Shown one piece after another: positions 45,312-53,792 of a stretch of DNA of 64,000 bases. Within the stretch, counting starts at the first letter, position 1, and each line of letters opens with the position of its first letter. The stretch is from Salinicola aestuarinus. Its GTDB lineage: Bacteria > Pseudomonadota > Gammaproteobacteria > Pseudomonadales > Halomonadaceae. Position numbers and translations under genes: made by a program. The stretch covers positions 556,904 through 620,903 of the forward strand of contig NZ_PZJP01000005.1 in the NCBI RefSeq assembly GCF_003206645.1. Reading direction: 5' to 3'. The notes below the pieces were generated by a model, which was given only the letters and a program-made list of their open reading frames with translations, had not been told where the DNA came from and made no database searches.

Positions 45312-45388
45312 GCGCCCGTAGCTCAGCTGGATAGAGTACCTGACTACGAATCAGGGGGTCGGAGGTTCGAATCCTCCCGGGCGCACCA
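45312..45388 (+). tRNA. tRNA-Arg (anticodon ACG), copy 2
   Basis: Identical over all 77 bases to copy 1, which lies 67 bases upstream; anticodon ACG at 45346-45348. Last gene of the cluster, followed 8 bases later by a terminator. Confidence 0.97.
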
Positions 45389-45396
45389 TATCAATG

Positions 45397-45430
45397 ACAC
45401 CCGCACGGCAACGTGCGGGTGTTTTTGTTT
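45397..45430 (+). terminator. Intrinsic terminator of the tRNA cluster
   Basis: 11-bp stem (45397-45407 / 45412-45422) closed by a GCAA tetraloop, then TTTTTGTTT. Confidence 0.92.
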
Positions 45431-45584
45431 GCGCGTCATTCCGTGGAATCTCGACGAACAACCCGTCGCTGATGCTTGGGCACACCTTCCGGTACACCAA
45501 CGTTCGCTGTTGTGAAGGGTCACCCAGCCGTCGGCACGACGCCGAACTAGCCCAAGAGCCTGCGAAACGGCCCCGAGACTTTGT

Positions 45585-45609
45585 GTCACGTCACGTCACG
45601 TCACGTCAC
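45585..45609. repeat. GTCAC pentanucleotide repeat, five copies
   Basis: Five exact head-to-tail GTCAC units in the 293-base gap between the tRNA terminator and dusC. A 5-bp unit can slip during replication; it is not in a coding frame. Confidence 0.85.
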
Positions 45610-45681
45610 GGCCGCGTGACCCCTCAGCGATCGTTGCGACGGGCGGGCGTCACTCGAGGTGCGACGGCGTCCCGCCGCGGA

Positions 45682-46737
45682 TCAGGCGGGCAGGCTGTCA
45701 GTCGCTTCGGGGCGTGGCGCCGACAGTCCTTCGAGAAACGCCGCGAGAGAGGTTTCCCGGCGCAGCAGACGAAACCGCTCAGCGGCCTCGGCGTCTCGTG
45801 CCCGCATGTGGTTAAGCCACTGTTTCAGCAACGAGACCACGACCTTTTCCGGCATGCCTCTCTCTCGCTTGCGCGCCGCGTAGTGACACAGGATCTCGCT
45901 GCGTGCCGACCAGGGCGTTGCCGCCAGCCGTTCACCGCTCAGCTGCCAGTGGCGGATACGCCTTGCAAGCCAAGGATCGGCCAGCATGCCACGGCCGAGC
46001 ATGACGTCACGGCAGCCGGAAAGCGTGCACGCCTTCCAGTACTCTTCCAGTGTCCAGATATCGCCGTTGACCACCACCGGGACGCTCACAGCGGCACGAA
46101 TCCTTGCCACCCACTCCCAGTGCGCCGGGGGACGGTATCCGTCGCGACGCGTACGCGCGTGCACGACCAGCTCCTTGGCGCCACCGGCTTCGGCGGCGAG
46201 GGCGCAGGCCAGCGCCACGCGTCGATCATCGAACCCGAGTCTGAGCTTGGCGTTGACCGCCACGCCGTGCGGCGCGGCGGCCGCCACGACAGCGGCGACC
46301 ACCGTTTTGACCCGTGCCGGCGTTCGTAGCAGCGAAGCGCCGCCATCGTGGCGGTTGACCAGCTTCGCAGGACAGCCAAAATTGATGTCGAGCCGCGTCG
46401 CGCCCAGCGCGATCGCCTGTTCGGCATTGGCGGTTAGCGCCGCCGGATCGGAGCCGAGTAGCTGCAGGGTGACGGGCGCGCCGGATGGCGTCAGTGGGCC
46501 GCGCGTCGAGGCGGTGGCGAGTTCCGGGCAGTGGCGGAGAAAGACGCGTGGCGGTAGCTTGGCGTCCACCACGCGCACGAACTCGGTCACACACCAGTCG
46601 AGCGCACCGTCGGCGCTGAGCAGGTCACGCGTATCGGCATCGATCACCCCCTCCATGGGCGCCAGGCCTAGGCGACCGGTGCCGACAGAGAGAGGAGCGG
46701 GGAGCGAAGAGGGCTTGACCATCGAGAAGCGGTTCAT
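45682..46737 (-). CDS. dusC: tRNA-dihydrouridine synthase, DusC-type
   Basis: FMN-dependent reduction of a uridine in tRNA (351 aa). TIM-barrel start LGLAPMEGVIDADTRDL, catalytic Cys in NFGCPAKLVNRHDGG, HARTRRDGY and VPVVVNGDIWTLEEYW in the FMN site, MLGRGMLADPWL, and the C-terminal helical domain. Best matched to DusC (U16) rather than DusA/B, which is inference from the overall pattern. Met at 46722 is an alternative start. Downstream of tctA on the same strand. Confidence 0.88.
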   Translation of the reverse strand: MNRFSMVKPSSLPAPLSVGTGRLGLAPMEGVIDADTRDLLSADGALDWCVTEFVRVVDAKLPPRVFLRHCPELATASTRGPLTPSGAPVTLQLLGSDPAALTANAEQAIALGATRLDINFGCPAKLVNRHDGGASLLRTPARVKTVVAAVVAAAAPHGVAVNAKLRLGFDDRRVALACALAAEAGGAKELVVHARTRRDGYRPPAHWEWVARIRAAVSVPVVVNGDIWTLEEYWKACTLSGCRDVMLGRGMLADPWLARRIRHWQLSGERLAATPWSARSEILCHYAARKRERGMPEKVVVSLLKQWLNHMRARDAEAAERFRLLRRETSLAAFLEGLSAPRPEATDSLPA

Positions 46738-46849
46738 CCGGCCTGAGAAGTGGGCCGCTACGCTAGCACAGCTATCGGTTGACGCAACGCCTGGCGTGAT
46801 GGCCCATGACGTTGCATCAATGACGGGGGCGGTCTGACTCGCCAGTCGC

Positions 46850-48349
46850 CTAGCTGGCGCGGCGCTGCCGGAGCGCGCGCCGGACGGTAAAGGCGACGGA
46901 GAGCAGCGCCAGAATCAGTAGTGCCAGCGAGATCGGACGCGTCAGGAACAGGGTCCAGTCCTCGTTGGTCATCAACGCACGGCGAAGATTGGTTTCGGCG
47001 ATCGGCCCCAGGATCACGCCGAGCACCAGCGGTGCGAGGGGATAGTCCAGCTTCGCCAACAGGTAGCCGACCAGGCCGATGCCGACCAGCAGGTAGAGGT
47101 CGGTCACGCGATTGTTCATCGCCAGCGCCCCCACCGCGCAGCAGATAAGCACCACCGGCACGATGATCGACTTGGGGATCTCGGTGATGCGCAGGAACCA
47201 GCGCATGCTGAGCAGACAAAATACGAGCACCATGGCCGCGGAGAGGAACATCGCCAGGAAGATACCGTAGGCGAGATCCGCGTTGTCCATGATCAGCCGA
47301 GGGCCGACGCTGATACCCTGCACCATCAGCGCCGCCATGAGCACCGCGTCCACCGCGCTGCCCGGTATGCCGAGTGCGATCATGGGAATCAGGCCACCGC
47401 CGGCAGTCGCCGAGTTGCCGGACTCCGAAGCGACCACGCCGTCGGCGATGCCGGTGCCGAACTGTTCGGGTGTCTTGGAGGCGCGCTTGGCCTGATCGTA
47501 GGCGATCAGGTTGGCGATGCTGCCCCCGGCCCCCGGTACGGCACCGATGACCACCCCGACCAGCGAGGAGCGGATCAGGTTGCCCGGTCGGCTCAACACC
47601 TCACGCATCACCTTGAACGGCTCGAAGCGAATCCGGCCTTGGATCAGCGCCTTGTTCTGCCGCAGTTCGTCGGGGTTCTCCACCTCGCCGGCGAGCTGGC
47701 TGACGGCGAAGATGCCGATGAGCACGACCAGAAAGGGGATGCCTGAGGCCAGCAGGTCGAGGCCGAAGGTGAAGCGGGGAACGCCCATCATCGGATCCTG
47801 ACCGATGGTGGCGATGAACAGGCCCAGCAGGCTCATCATCAACCCCTTGAGGACTGATTTGCCGACCAGACTGGCGACCACGGTGACGGCAAAGAGAATC
47901 AGCGAGAAGTACTCCCAGGGGCCGAGCTTGACCGCGATCATTGCCAGTGGCGGCGCCGCCACGATCAGAATCACCGCGCTGATCAGCGCCCCGAAGAACG
48001 ACGCCCAGATGCCCAGCCCAAGCGCTCTGCCGGGTTCGCCGCGGCGAGCCATAGGGTAGGCGTCGAAGGTTGTCGCGACGGCAGAGGGCGTGCCCGGAAT
48101 GCCGAGCAGGGCGGCGCTGATCAGGCCGCCGGTGCAGCCGCCCACGTAGACGGCGAGCATTGTCGCCACGCCCTGCAGGGCCGGCATGGTGAAGGTCACC
48201 GGCAGCGTCAACACGATCGCCATGGTGACGGTAAAGCCCGGGATCGCGGCGGCGATGACGCCGGCCACTACCCCGATCGCCATGCTGAGCAGGGTCGCCA
48301 GCGTGAAGAGTTGATCCAGGCTCGAAAGCAGCGCAGTTGTCATTGGCAT
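46850..48349 (-). CDS. tctA: Tripartite tricarboxylate transporter, large membrane subunit TctA
   Basis: 499 residues with about 12 membrane segments. PGFTVTMAIVLTLPVTF, YVGGCTGGLISAALLGIPGTPSA and PGAGGSIANLIAYDQAKRASK are the repeated TctA signatures. Works with TctB and a periplasmic TctC to import a carboxylate, driven by ion gradients. Substrate cannot be read from sequence. Last of tctCBA. Confidence 0.93.
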   Translation of the reverse strand: MPMTTALLSSLDQLFTLATLLSMAIGVVAGVIAAAIPGFTVTMAIVLTLPVTFTMPALQGVATMLAVYVGGCTGGLISAALLGIPGTPSAVATTFDAYPMARRGEPGRALGLGIWASFFGALISAVILIVAAPPLAMIAVKLGPWEYFSLILFAVTVVASLVGKSVLKGLMMSLLGLFIATIGQDPMMGVPRFTFGLDLLASGIPFLVVLIGIFAVSQLAGEVENPDELRQNKALIQGRIRFEPFKVMREVLSRPGNLIRSSLVGVVIGAVPGAGGSIANLIAYDQAKRASKTPEQFGTGIADGVVASESGNSATAGGGLIPMIALGIPGSAVDAVLMAALMVQGISVGPRLIMDNADLAYGIFLAMFLSAAMVLVFCLLSMRWFLRITEIPKSIIVPVVLICCAVGALAMNNRVTDLYLLVGIGLVGYLLAKLDYPLAPLVLGVILGPIAETNLRRALMTNEDWTLFLTRPISLALLILALLSVAFTVRRALRQRRAS

Positions 48350-48388
48350 GGCGCGTTGTCTCGTTGCGAAGTGCTGAAAAAAGCTCGG

Positions 48389-48922
48389 CTACCAGAGTCT
48401 TCCCGCCGGTAGCGAAATCCGAAAGACCTCACCGAAAAGCCAGTAGAGGCCCAGGCTGAAGACCACCGAGACGACGAGCGCGATAGCGAGGCGCTTGCCG
48501 CGCCGCGCGCCGAGGGTCCACTGCACACCGGCTAGAAAGAGCAGCGACGCGAGCGGAAAGCCAAGCCAGGGCATCAGCAGCGCATAGAGGGTGAAGGCAG
48601 CGAGGGTCGCAAACGCCAGGCGGCGCTGGAGGCACCAGGCGATCATTCCCGGGCCGCCAGCCGGGTCGTGGCGCCGCAGGGAGAGTACCGACTGCACCAG
48701 AATCAGCACGTTGAACACCACCAGCGCTGCCAGCACCAGACGCGGAAACGACCCCGAGCCCAAGGGTTCCCACATCGATGACGGCAGGGCGTCGGCCTGC
48801 ACGAACAGCGCGGCGAAGAGCGCCGCCAGAACGGCGTTCAACACCGCGTTGGCGAGCGCTTGCCCATAGCCCCCTTCGACCACCGGCGTGTCGCCGGTGG
48901 TCATCTTGGGTGTCGCTGTCAT
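48389..48922 (-). CDS. tctB: Tripartite tricarboxylate transporter, small membrane subunit TctB
   Basis: 177 residues with four hydrophobic segments (about 22-40, 58-80, 100-135, 148-168), low sequence conservation as usual for TctB. The start overlaps the tctC stop by ATGA, and tctA follows, which is the standard gene order. Confidence 0.88.
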   Translation of the reverse strand: MTATPKMTTGDTPVVEGGYGQALANAVLNAVLAALFAALFVQADALPSSMWEPLGSGSFPRLVLAALVVFNVLILVQSVLSLRRHDPAGGPGMIAWCLQRRLAFATLAAFTLYALLMPWLGFPLASLLFLAGVQWTLGARRGKRLAIALVVSVVFSLGLYWLFGEVFRISLPAGRLW

Positions 48923-49926
48923 CGTGCCAGCTTGCCGGAGAGGCGCTTCACGGTGGCGTCGACGCCGCTCAGGTAGCTTGCATAAGCATCCGGCCCCATG
49001 AAGTCGACCTCGGCGCCTACCCGATTGACGCGCTCGATGAACGCCGGGTCTTCGGACATCGCCTCGAGACCGTTGGCCAGCGTCTCGATCTTGTCCTCAG
49101 CGATTCCCTTCGGCGCGATGATGCCGCGATTGATGGTCAGATTGAGGTTGTCGTAGCCGAGTTCCTTGAACGTCGGCACCTCCGGCGTGCGTTCGACCCG
49201 CTCCTGGGTGCCCACGGCGAGAAAGCGCAAATCGCCGTTCTTGACGAACTCGAGGCTCGATGAGACATCGCCGATGGCGGCATCGATGTGACCGCCGACG
49301 AGTGCGCGAATCCGCGCGCCGGTCCCCTCGAAACCGACGTAGCGGAAGTCCGCATCGATCGCGTCTTCGATCATCGCCGAATGGACATGGGGAATGCCGC
49401 CGAGCGTCGTACCGATTCGGATGTCGCCGGGATGAGATTCGGCATACTCGGCGAATTCCTCGAAGGTATTCCAGTCACTGTCGGCATTGACGACCAGGTA
49501 CTGCGGCGAGGAGGCGAGCGAGGCGATGGGCACGAAGTCATCCCAGTTCAGCTGCGTCAGCCCCGTGGCATTGGCGGCCATCAACCCTTCGTGGATCTGA
49601 CCGACGGTGTACCCGTCCGGCTCGCTCTCGGCGAGGGCTTCAAGGCCCACCGTGCCGCTGACACCGGGCATGTTGATGACCGGCATGGGCTGGCCGATGT
49701 GGTCGTCGGCGGCGTTGGAGATGATGCGCATCAGCGCGTCACTCCCTCCGCCCGGCGACCAGGGCACGATGAATTCGATGGCGTGATCCGGGTAATCGGC
49801 CGCCACGGCCGCGGGGACCACGCCCGTGGCGGCGACCCCTAGCGCCAGTCCGAGCGCACAGGCCGAGCCCGTGAGATGGCGTGTTGCGTCTTTGGCAGTC
49901 GTTTTCAGTGTGGTGTAGTCCAGCAT
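48919..49926 (-). CDS. tctC: Tripartite tricarboxylate transporter, periplasmic solute-binding protein TctC
   Basis: 335 residues. Twin segment N-terminus with hydrophobic core LGLALGVAATGVVP and a signal cleavage near AVAA-DYP (about 42-43). Mature start YPDHAIEFIVPWSPGGGSD and RIISNAA are the TctC/Bug family pattern; the PGGGSD loop and IGTTLGGIPH segment contact carboxylates in Bug proteins. Preceded by an 89-base gap after the chrA pair; probably own promoter or read-through. Confidence 0.93.
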   Translation of the reverse strand: MLDYTTLKTTAKDATRHLTGSACALGLALGVAATGVVPAAVAADYPDHAIEFIVPWSPGGGSDALMRIISNAADDHIGQPMPVINMPGVSGTVGLEALAESEPDGYTVGQIHEGLMAANATGLTQLNWDDFVPIASLASSPQYLVVNADSDWNTFEEFAEYAESHPGDIRIGTTLGGIPHVHSAMIEDAIDADFRYVGFEGTGARIRALVGGHIDAAIGDVSSSLEFVKNGDLRFLAVGTQERVERTPEVPTFKELGYDNLNLTINRGIIAPKGIAEDKIETLANGLEAMSEDPAFIERVNRVGAEVDFMGPDAYASYLSGVDATVKRLSGKLAR

Positions 49927-50015
49927 CGATGCGTCCTTTATTGGAGTTGGCTAACGTCGACGGTCTCTAGCGATGGTTATCGTCTAATCCTGCGAGTGGT
50001 GCCACCGGGTGGCGT

Positions 50016-50546
50016 TCAGCCTAGCAGCAGGGCGCCGTAGGCCAGACCCGCGGCCACGGCCCATACCGGATGCAGCTTGAGTTTCCAGAGCATCAGCGTG
50101 GCGACCGCGCCGATGATGAGTACGTGGATCACCCCGGCACTCTCGACCCCTTCGTCAAAGAACGACCAGGTCAGATAGGCCATCAAGACCATGATCACGG
50201 GACGCACCCACTGGCTCATCGACTTGACCTTGATCGAGTCGCGGTAGCGATAGAGCGTGCCGAGGGCGACCAGCATGAGCAATAGTGACGGAGCGACGGT
50301 AGCGAAGGTAGCGATCAGGCCACCGCCAATGCCTCCGACCTCGTAGCCGATGTAGCCGGCCACCTTGGTGGCGATGGGACTGGGCAGCGTATTGCCCAGT
50401 GCCAGCGTTTCGGCGAACTGCTGCGAGCTCATCCAGCCGTAGTGACCGACGACCTCGTTCTCGATCAGGGGAATGATGGCCGGTCCGCCGCCGTAACCGA
50501 TGATGTTGGGGATGAAAAAGGCGAGGAAGATCTCCCAGTAGATCAT
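50016..50546 (-). CDS. chrA: ChrA-type chromate/sulfate transporter, second half-size protein
   Basis: 176 residues, one CHR domain. IPNIIGYGGGPAIIPLIENEVV and LALGNTLPSPIATKVAGYIGYEVGG are CHR motifs. It is a half-length (short-chain CHR) protein and needs the partner gene directly upstream, whose stop it overlaps by ATGA. Such pairs export chromate in Bacillus; here the natural substrate is not known. Upstream in-frame residues (to 50714) do not resemble CHR. Confidence 0.9.
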   Translation of the reverse strand: MIYWEIFLAFFIPNIIGYGGGPAIIPLIENEVVGHYGWMSSQQFAETLALGNTLPSPIATKVAGYIGYEVGGIGGGLIATFATVAPSLLLMLVALGTLYRYRDSIKVKSMSQWVRPVIMVLMAYLTWSFFDEGVESAGVIHVLIIGAVATLMLWKLKLHPVWAVAAGLAYGALLLG

Positions 50547-51130
50547 CGTTTGCGCTCCTCGACAGTGGCGGATGACGCCGCGCCGGTGCCCTTCTTGCGA
50601 GAAGGACGCAGCAGCGCCGCCACCAGAATCGCGCCGATGACCAGCCCCGGATGAACATCCAGCCAGTAGATGAGTCCGCCGGCGATCCCCCCCATGATCA
50701 GCGTCGCCAGCCACCCCAGGGCGGCACGCGACTTGGCAAAGAAATCCCAGGTCAGCTGCGCCATCATCACCATGACCACCGGGATGACCCCTTCGCTCAT
50801 GCCCTGAATCCAGCGCTGATCGCGGTAGCGGGTGAACAGTCCCAGCAGCGCGATCATGGCCAGCACGCAGGGCAGCACGACGGCAACGACGGCATTGATG
50901 CAGCCGAACACGCCGCCGACACGGTAGCCGATGTAGCCGGCCATCTTGGTGGCGATGGGGCCGGGAAGGGTATTGCCGATGGCGAGAACATCGCCGAATT
51001 CGTCATCGGTCATCCAGGCGTAGCGGGTGACCGCCTCGGCGCGCACCAGCGGGATCATCGACGGGCCGCCGCCGAAGCCGAGCAGGCCGATACGCAGAAA
51101 CGCCATGAAAAGCTGCCCTTGTCGTTTCAT
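50543..51130 (-). CDS. chrA: ChrA-type chromate/sulfate transporter, first half-size protein
   Basis: 195 residues, one CHR domain: LRIGLLGFGGGPSMIPLVRAE, LAIGNTLPGPIATKMAGYIGYRVGG. Paired with the following half-size protein by a 4-base overlap; the two halves are paralogous and probably insert in opposite orientations, as known for short-chain CHR pairs. It begins only 3 bases after the ggt stop, so it is in the ggt operon. C-terminus is basic (SRKKGTGAASSATVEERKR). Confidence 0.9.
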   Translation of the reverse strand: MKRQGQLFMAFLRIGLLGFGGGPSMIPLVRAEAVTRYAWMTDDEFGDVLAIGNTLPGPIATKMAGYIGYRVGGVFGCINAVVAVVLPCVLAMIALLGLFTRYRDQRWIQGMSEGVIPVVMVMMAQLTWDFFAKSRAALGWLATLIMGGIAGGLIYWLDVHPGLVIGAILVAALLRPSRKKGTGAASSATVEERKR

Positions 51131-51133
51131 CGT

Positions 51134-52813
51134 CTAGACGACCGCGATCGAGGCATCGGTACGCGGCTCGGTGCCACCGCAACAGACCCCGGTCTGCGGG
51201 TCGCGCAGGATTATCTGGCCGCGACCGTAGGCGGTGGAATCGACCGCCAGTGTCACCTCATGGCCGCGCTCCGCCATGTCGCGAACCAGGTGCAGCGGGT
51301 AGCCCGGTTCGATCCCGACCTTGCGCCCGCCCATCCATTGCCAGCGCGGCGCATCCAGTGCCGCCTGCGGATTCAGATGATAATCGACCAGGTTCATCAC
51401 CACCTGCATGTGCCCCTGGGGTTGCATGAATCCCCCCATCACGCCGAAGGGGCCTAGCGCCGTGTCGCCGCGGGTCAGAAAACCGGGAATGATGGTGTGA
51501 AAGGTACGCTTGCCGGGGGCGAGGGTATTGACGTGATCCGGATCGAGACTGAAACCGTGGCCGCGGTTCTGCAACGAGATCCCCGTGTCCGGCACGACCA
51601 CACCCGAGCCAAAACCGTGATAGTTGCTCTGGATGTAGGAGACCATGTTGCCGTCGGCATCCGCCGTTGCCAGATAGACCGTGCCGCCGGCCTGGGGCTC
51701 GCCGGGCGTCGGGTCGATCGCGGTGTCGGTGATCAGCCGCCGACGTGTCTCGGCATAGGCGTCGCTCAAAAGCGATGCGACGCTGGTGGCCATGTGGGCG
51801 CTATCGGTGATGTGATGATGGCCATCGGTATAGGCGAGTTTCATCGCCTCGATCTGGCGGTGAAGCAGCTCCGGATCGTCGCGAACCGCGGGATCGAAGC
51901 CCTCCATCAGGCGCAGTGCCATCAGCGCGACCATGCCCTGACCATTGGGCGGAATCTCCCAGACGTCGATGCCGCGATAGTTGACGGAAATCGGCTCGAC
52001 CCACTCCGGCTGATAGCCGGCGAGATCCTCGGCGCGGAGATAGCCGCCGGTCTGTCGCGAAAAAGCGTCGATCTTTTCGGCCAGCTCGCCGCGATAGAAA
52101 CTTTCGCAGTGGGTCGCGGCGAGGGATTCCAGCGTGCGGGCCTGCGACTCGTTACGATGGATCTCGCCGGCGCGCGGTGCGCGTCCGTGCGGGGCGAAGG
52201 CATCCAGCCAGGGCGCGACGGCGGGGTCATCGGCTTCGGCTCGAAACTGGCGCTCGCCGCGCGCCCACAGCTTGGCAATCACCGGCGAGACGGGGAATCC
52301 CTCGCGGGCGATGCGAATGGCCGGGGCAAGCAGGGTAGCGAAGTCGAGCTTGCCGTAGGTCTTCGACAGCGTTGCCCATGCCGCCGGAACCCCGGGCACG
52401 GTGACCGGCGTCCAGCCGTGCAGTGGCATCTCATCGAAGCCGGCAGCTTTGACCGCCTCCGGCGTGAGGCCGGCTGGGGCATGGCCACTGGCGTTGAGGC
52501 CGTGCAGCTTGCCGCCTTGGGCGTCGTCGGCGAGCCACACCAGCGCGAAGGCGTCACCGCCGATGCCGTTGCCCGTTGGTTCGACCACACTGAGGACAGC
52601 GGCTGTCGCGATGGCGGCATCTACGGCGTTGCCGCCCTGCATGAGAATGTCACGACCTACCTGGCTTGCCTGCGGCTGCGAGGCGGCGACCATGCCGTTT
52701 TTCGAATAGGTCGCGCTACGCTGTGAGGCGTAGGGGCTGTCGGAAGAAAAGCGCAGAGTGTCGAAGGGGGCAGCGCCGTGGGCGGCTGCCGCGGCATCGG
52801 TAGCGGTCGTCAT
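51134..52813 (-). CDS. ggt: Gamma-glutamyltransferase family protein (cytoplasmic type)
   Basis: 559 residues, Ntn-hydrolase expected to self-cleave before Thr in GGTVYLATADADGNM. Other Ggt features: MVAASQPQASQVGRDIL, GGNAVDAAIATA, PTGNGIGGDAF, and GNMVSYIQSNYHGFGSG. No signal peptide, unlike the periplasmic glutathione-degrading GGT of E. coli, so it acts in the cytoplasm and may hydrolyse another gamma-glutamyl or amide substrate. First gene of ggt-chrA-chrA; divergent from gntR. Confidence 0.88.
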   Translation of the reverse strand: MTTATDAAAAAHGAAPFDTLRFSSDSPYASQRSATYSKNGMVAASQPQASQVGRDILMQGGNAVDAAIATAAVLSVVEPTGNGIGGDAFALVWLADDAQGGKLHGLNASGHAPAGLTPEAVKAAGFDEMPLHGWTPVTVPGVPAAWATLSKTYGKLDFATLLAPAIRIAREGFPVSPVIAKLWARGERQFRAEADDPAVAPWLDAFAPHGRAPRAGEIHRNESQARTLESLAATHCESFYRGELAEKIDAFSRQTGGYLRAEDLAGYQPEWVEPISVNYRGIDVWEIPPNGQGMVALMALRLMEGFDPAVRDDPELLHRQIEAMKLAYTDGHHHITDSAHMATSVASLLSDAYAETRRRLITDTAIDPTPGEPQAGGTVYLATADADGNMVSYIQSNYHGFGSGVVVPDTGISLQNRGHGFSLDPDHVNTLAPGKRTFHTIIPGFLTRGDTALGPFGVMGGFMQPQGHMQVVMNLVDYHLNPQAALDAPRWQWMGGRKVGIEPGYPLHLVRDMAERGHEVTLAVDSTAYGRGQIILRDPQTGVCCGGTEPRTDASIAVV

Positions 52814-52875
52814 GCGGGCGTTCTCGGTTGTTATGGGCCGAAGGGCGATCGATGTCGCAACAAAAATCGATTTTT

Positions 52876-52905
52876 ACTATGACGTTCTCTTGCGTGAAGG
52901 GTCAA
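52876..52905 (-). promoter_or_regulatory. Candidate promoter of ggt-chrA-chrA
   Basis: Minus-strand TTGACC (52900-52905) and CATAGT (52876-52881), 18-base spacing. The TCGCCGCA dyad starts 7 bases upstream of the -35. Confidence 0.4.
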
Positions 52906-52911
52906 GCTGGC

Positions 52912-52934
52912 TCGCCGCATTGCGGCGAATTCGC
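52912..52934. promoter_or_regulatory. Dyad and palindrome, candidate GntR operator
   Basis: TCGCCGCA-T-TGCGGCGA (52912-52928), 8-bp perfect arms, overlapping GCGAATTCGC (52925-52934). CGAATTCG recurs at 52944-52951. The position between divergent promoters suits control of both genes, but binding is not shown. Confidence 0.4.
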
Positions 52935-53051
52935 ACCTTTACGCGAATTCGGCAATAGTTGAGGGGGATTGTCGGGTCTCGCCGTCAGCGATCCTCCGAC
53001 CGGTTACCGGCACTGCTCTGACCACGGGCGATGCGTTCCAGAATCACCCGG

Positions 53052-53111
53052 CATCGAAACCACCTGACATCGAAATCACCTGACATCGAAATCACCTGAC
53101 ATCGAAACACC
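53052..53111. repeat. 16-bp tandem repeat before gntR, three and a half copies
   Basis: CATCGAAA(C/T)CACCTGA at 53052, 53068 and 53084, then CATCGAAACACC. It ends 14 bases before the gntR ATG, so it lies in the leader or over the promoter. Confidence 0.9.
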
Positions 53112-53125
53112 AACAAGAGTCGGTC

Positions 53126-53791
53126 ATGTCGCAAAGAGAACCTGCAGGGCTCACTGCCGCCAGTCAGATTTACGCCGCCCTGAAACGCGACCTCATTCAG
53201 GGGCGGTTCGCGGCGGGGGAGAAGCTCGCCATCAAGTCGCTCAAGGACCACTACCAGGTCGGGTTGAGCCCGCTGCGCGAAGCGCTCAATCGGCTCTCTG
53301 CCTACGGTCTGCTGACCCAGGAAAATCAGCGCGGTTTTCGCGTGCCGGCGCTGACGCGCACTGACCTCGACGACATCGTGACGCTACGACAGCGGTTCGA
53401 GCGTCAGGCCCTGGTCGAGGCGCTGGACAATGGCGACGACCAGTGGGAAGCGGAGCTGCTGGCGGCTTTTCATCGGCTCAAGCGGGCCGATGATCAGGCC
53501 GAGGATCTCGAACACTGGGAGCAGATGCATCTGCAATTCCACCGCCGCCTGCTTGAGCCCTGTGCGTCGCGCTGGCTGTTGCGCTTCATCGAGCAGCTAC
53601 ATGATCAGTTCGACCGCTACCGCCGCCTGGCGCCGGCGATTCCCGGTCTGCGGAAGACGCTGGACGCCCAGCACGGTGAGCTGGTCGAGCTGGCGCTGGA
53701 TCGCCGTACCGAGGCCGCGCGTGCGCTGATTCACGAGCATATCCAGCTCTCCTACGAGGTCGCCTGCGGCGCCTGCCGCGACGATGCGTGA
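53126..53791 (+). CDS. GntR-family regulator with FCD effector domain
   Basis: 221 residues. N-terminal winged HTH (AASQIYAALKRDLIQGRF, IKSLKDHYQVGLSPLREALNRLSAYGLL) and a helical FCD domain (TLRQRFERQALVEALD, MHLQFHRRLLEP) that binds carboxylic acids with a metal in related regulators. Divergent from ggt, it probably controls ggt-chrA-chrA and perhaps tctCBA; an organic acid ligand would fit the tct transporter. Its stop is one base from the convergent yigZ stop. Confidence 0.9.
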   Translation: MSQREPAGLTAASQIYAALKRDLIQGRFAAGEKLAIKSLKDHYQVGLSPLREALNRLSAYGLLTQENQRGFRVPALTRTDLDDIVTLRQRFERQALVEALDNGDDQWEAELLAAFHRLKRADDQAEDLEHWEQMHLQFHRRLLEPCASRWLLRFIEQLHDQFDRYRRLAPAIPGLRKTLDAQHGELVELALDRRTEAARALIHEHIQLSYEVACGACRDDA

Positions 53792-53792
53792 G

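Larger units (their letters stand above)
52814..53125. other. Divergent control region between ggt and gntR
   Basis: 312 bases holding the likely ggt promoter, a 17-base dyad, palindromic GCGAATTCGC and a tandem repeat just before gntR. No gene. Confidence 0.7.

Noticed and set aside
45389..45681. Prophage or element attached to the tRNA cluster
   Set aside because: No integrase, no duplicated tRNA 3' end beyond the two full tRNA-Arg genes, and dusC follows at once.
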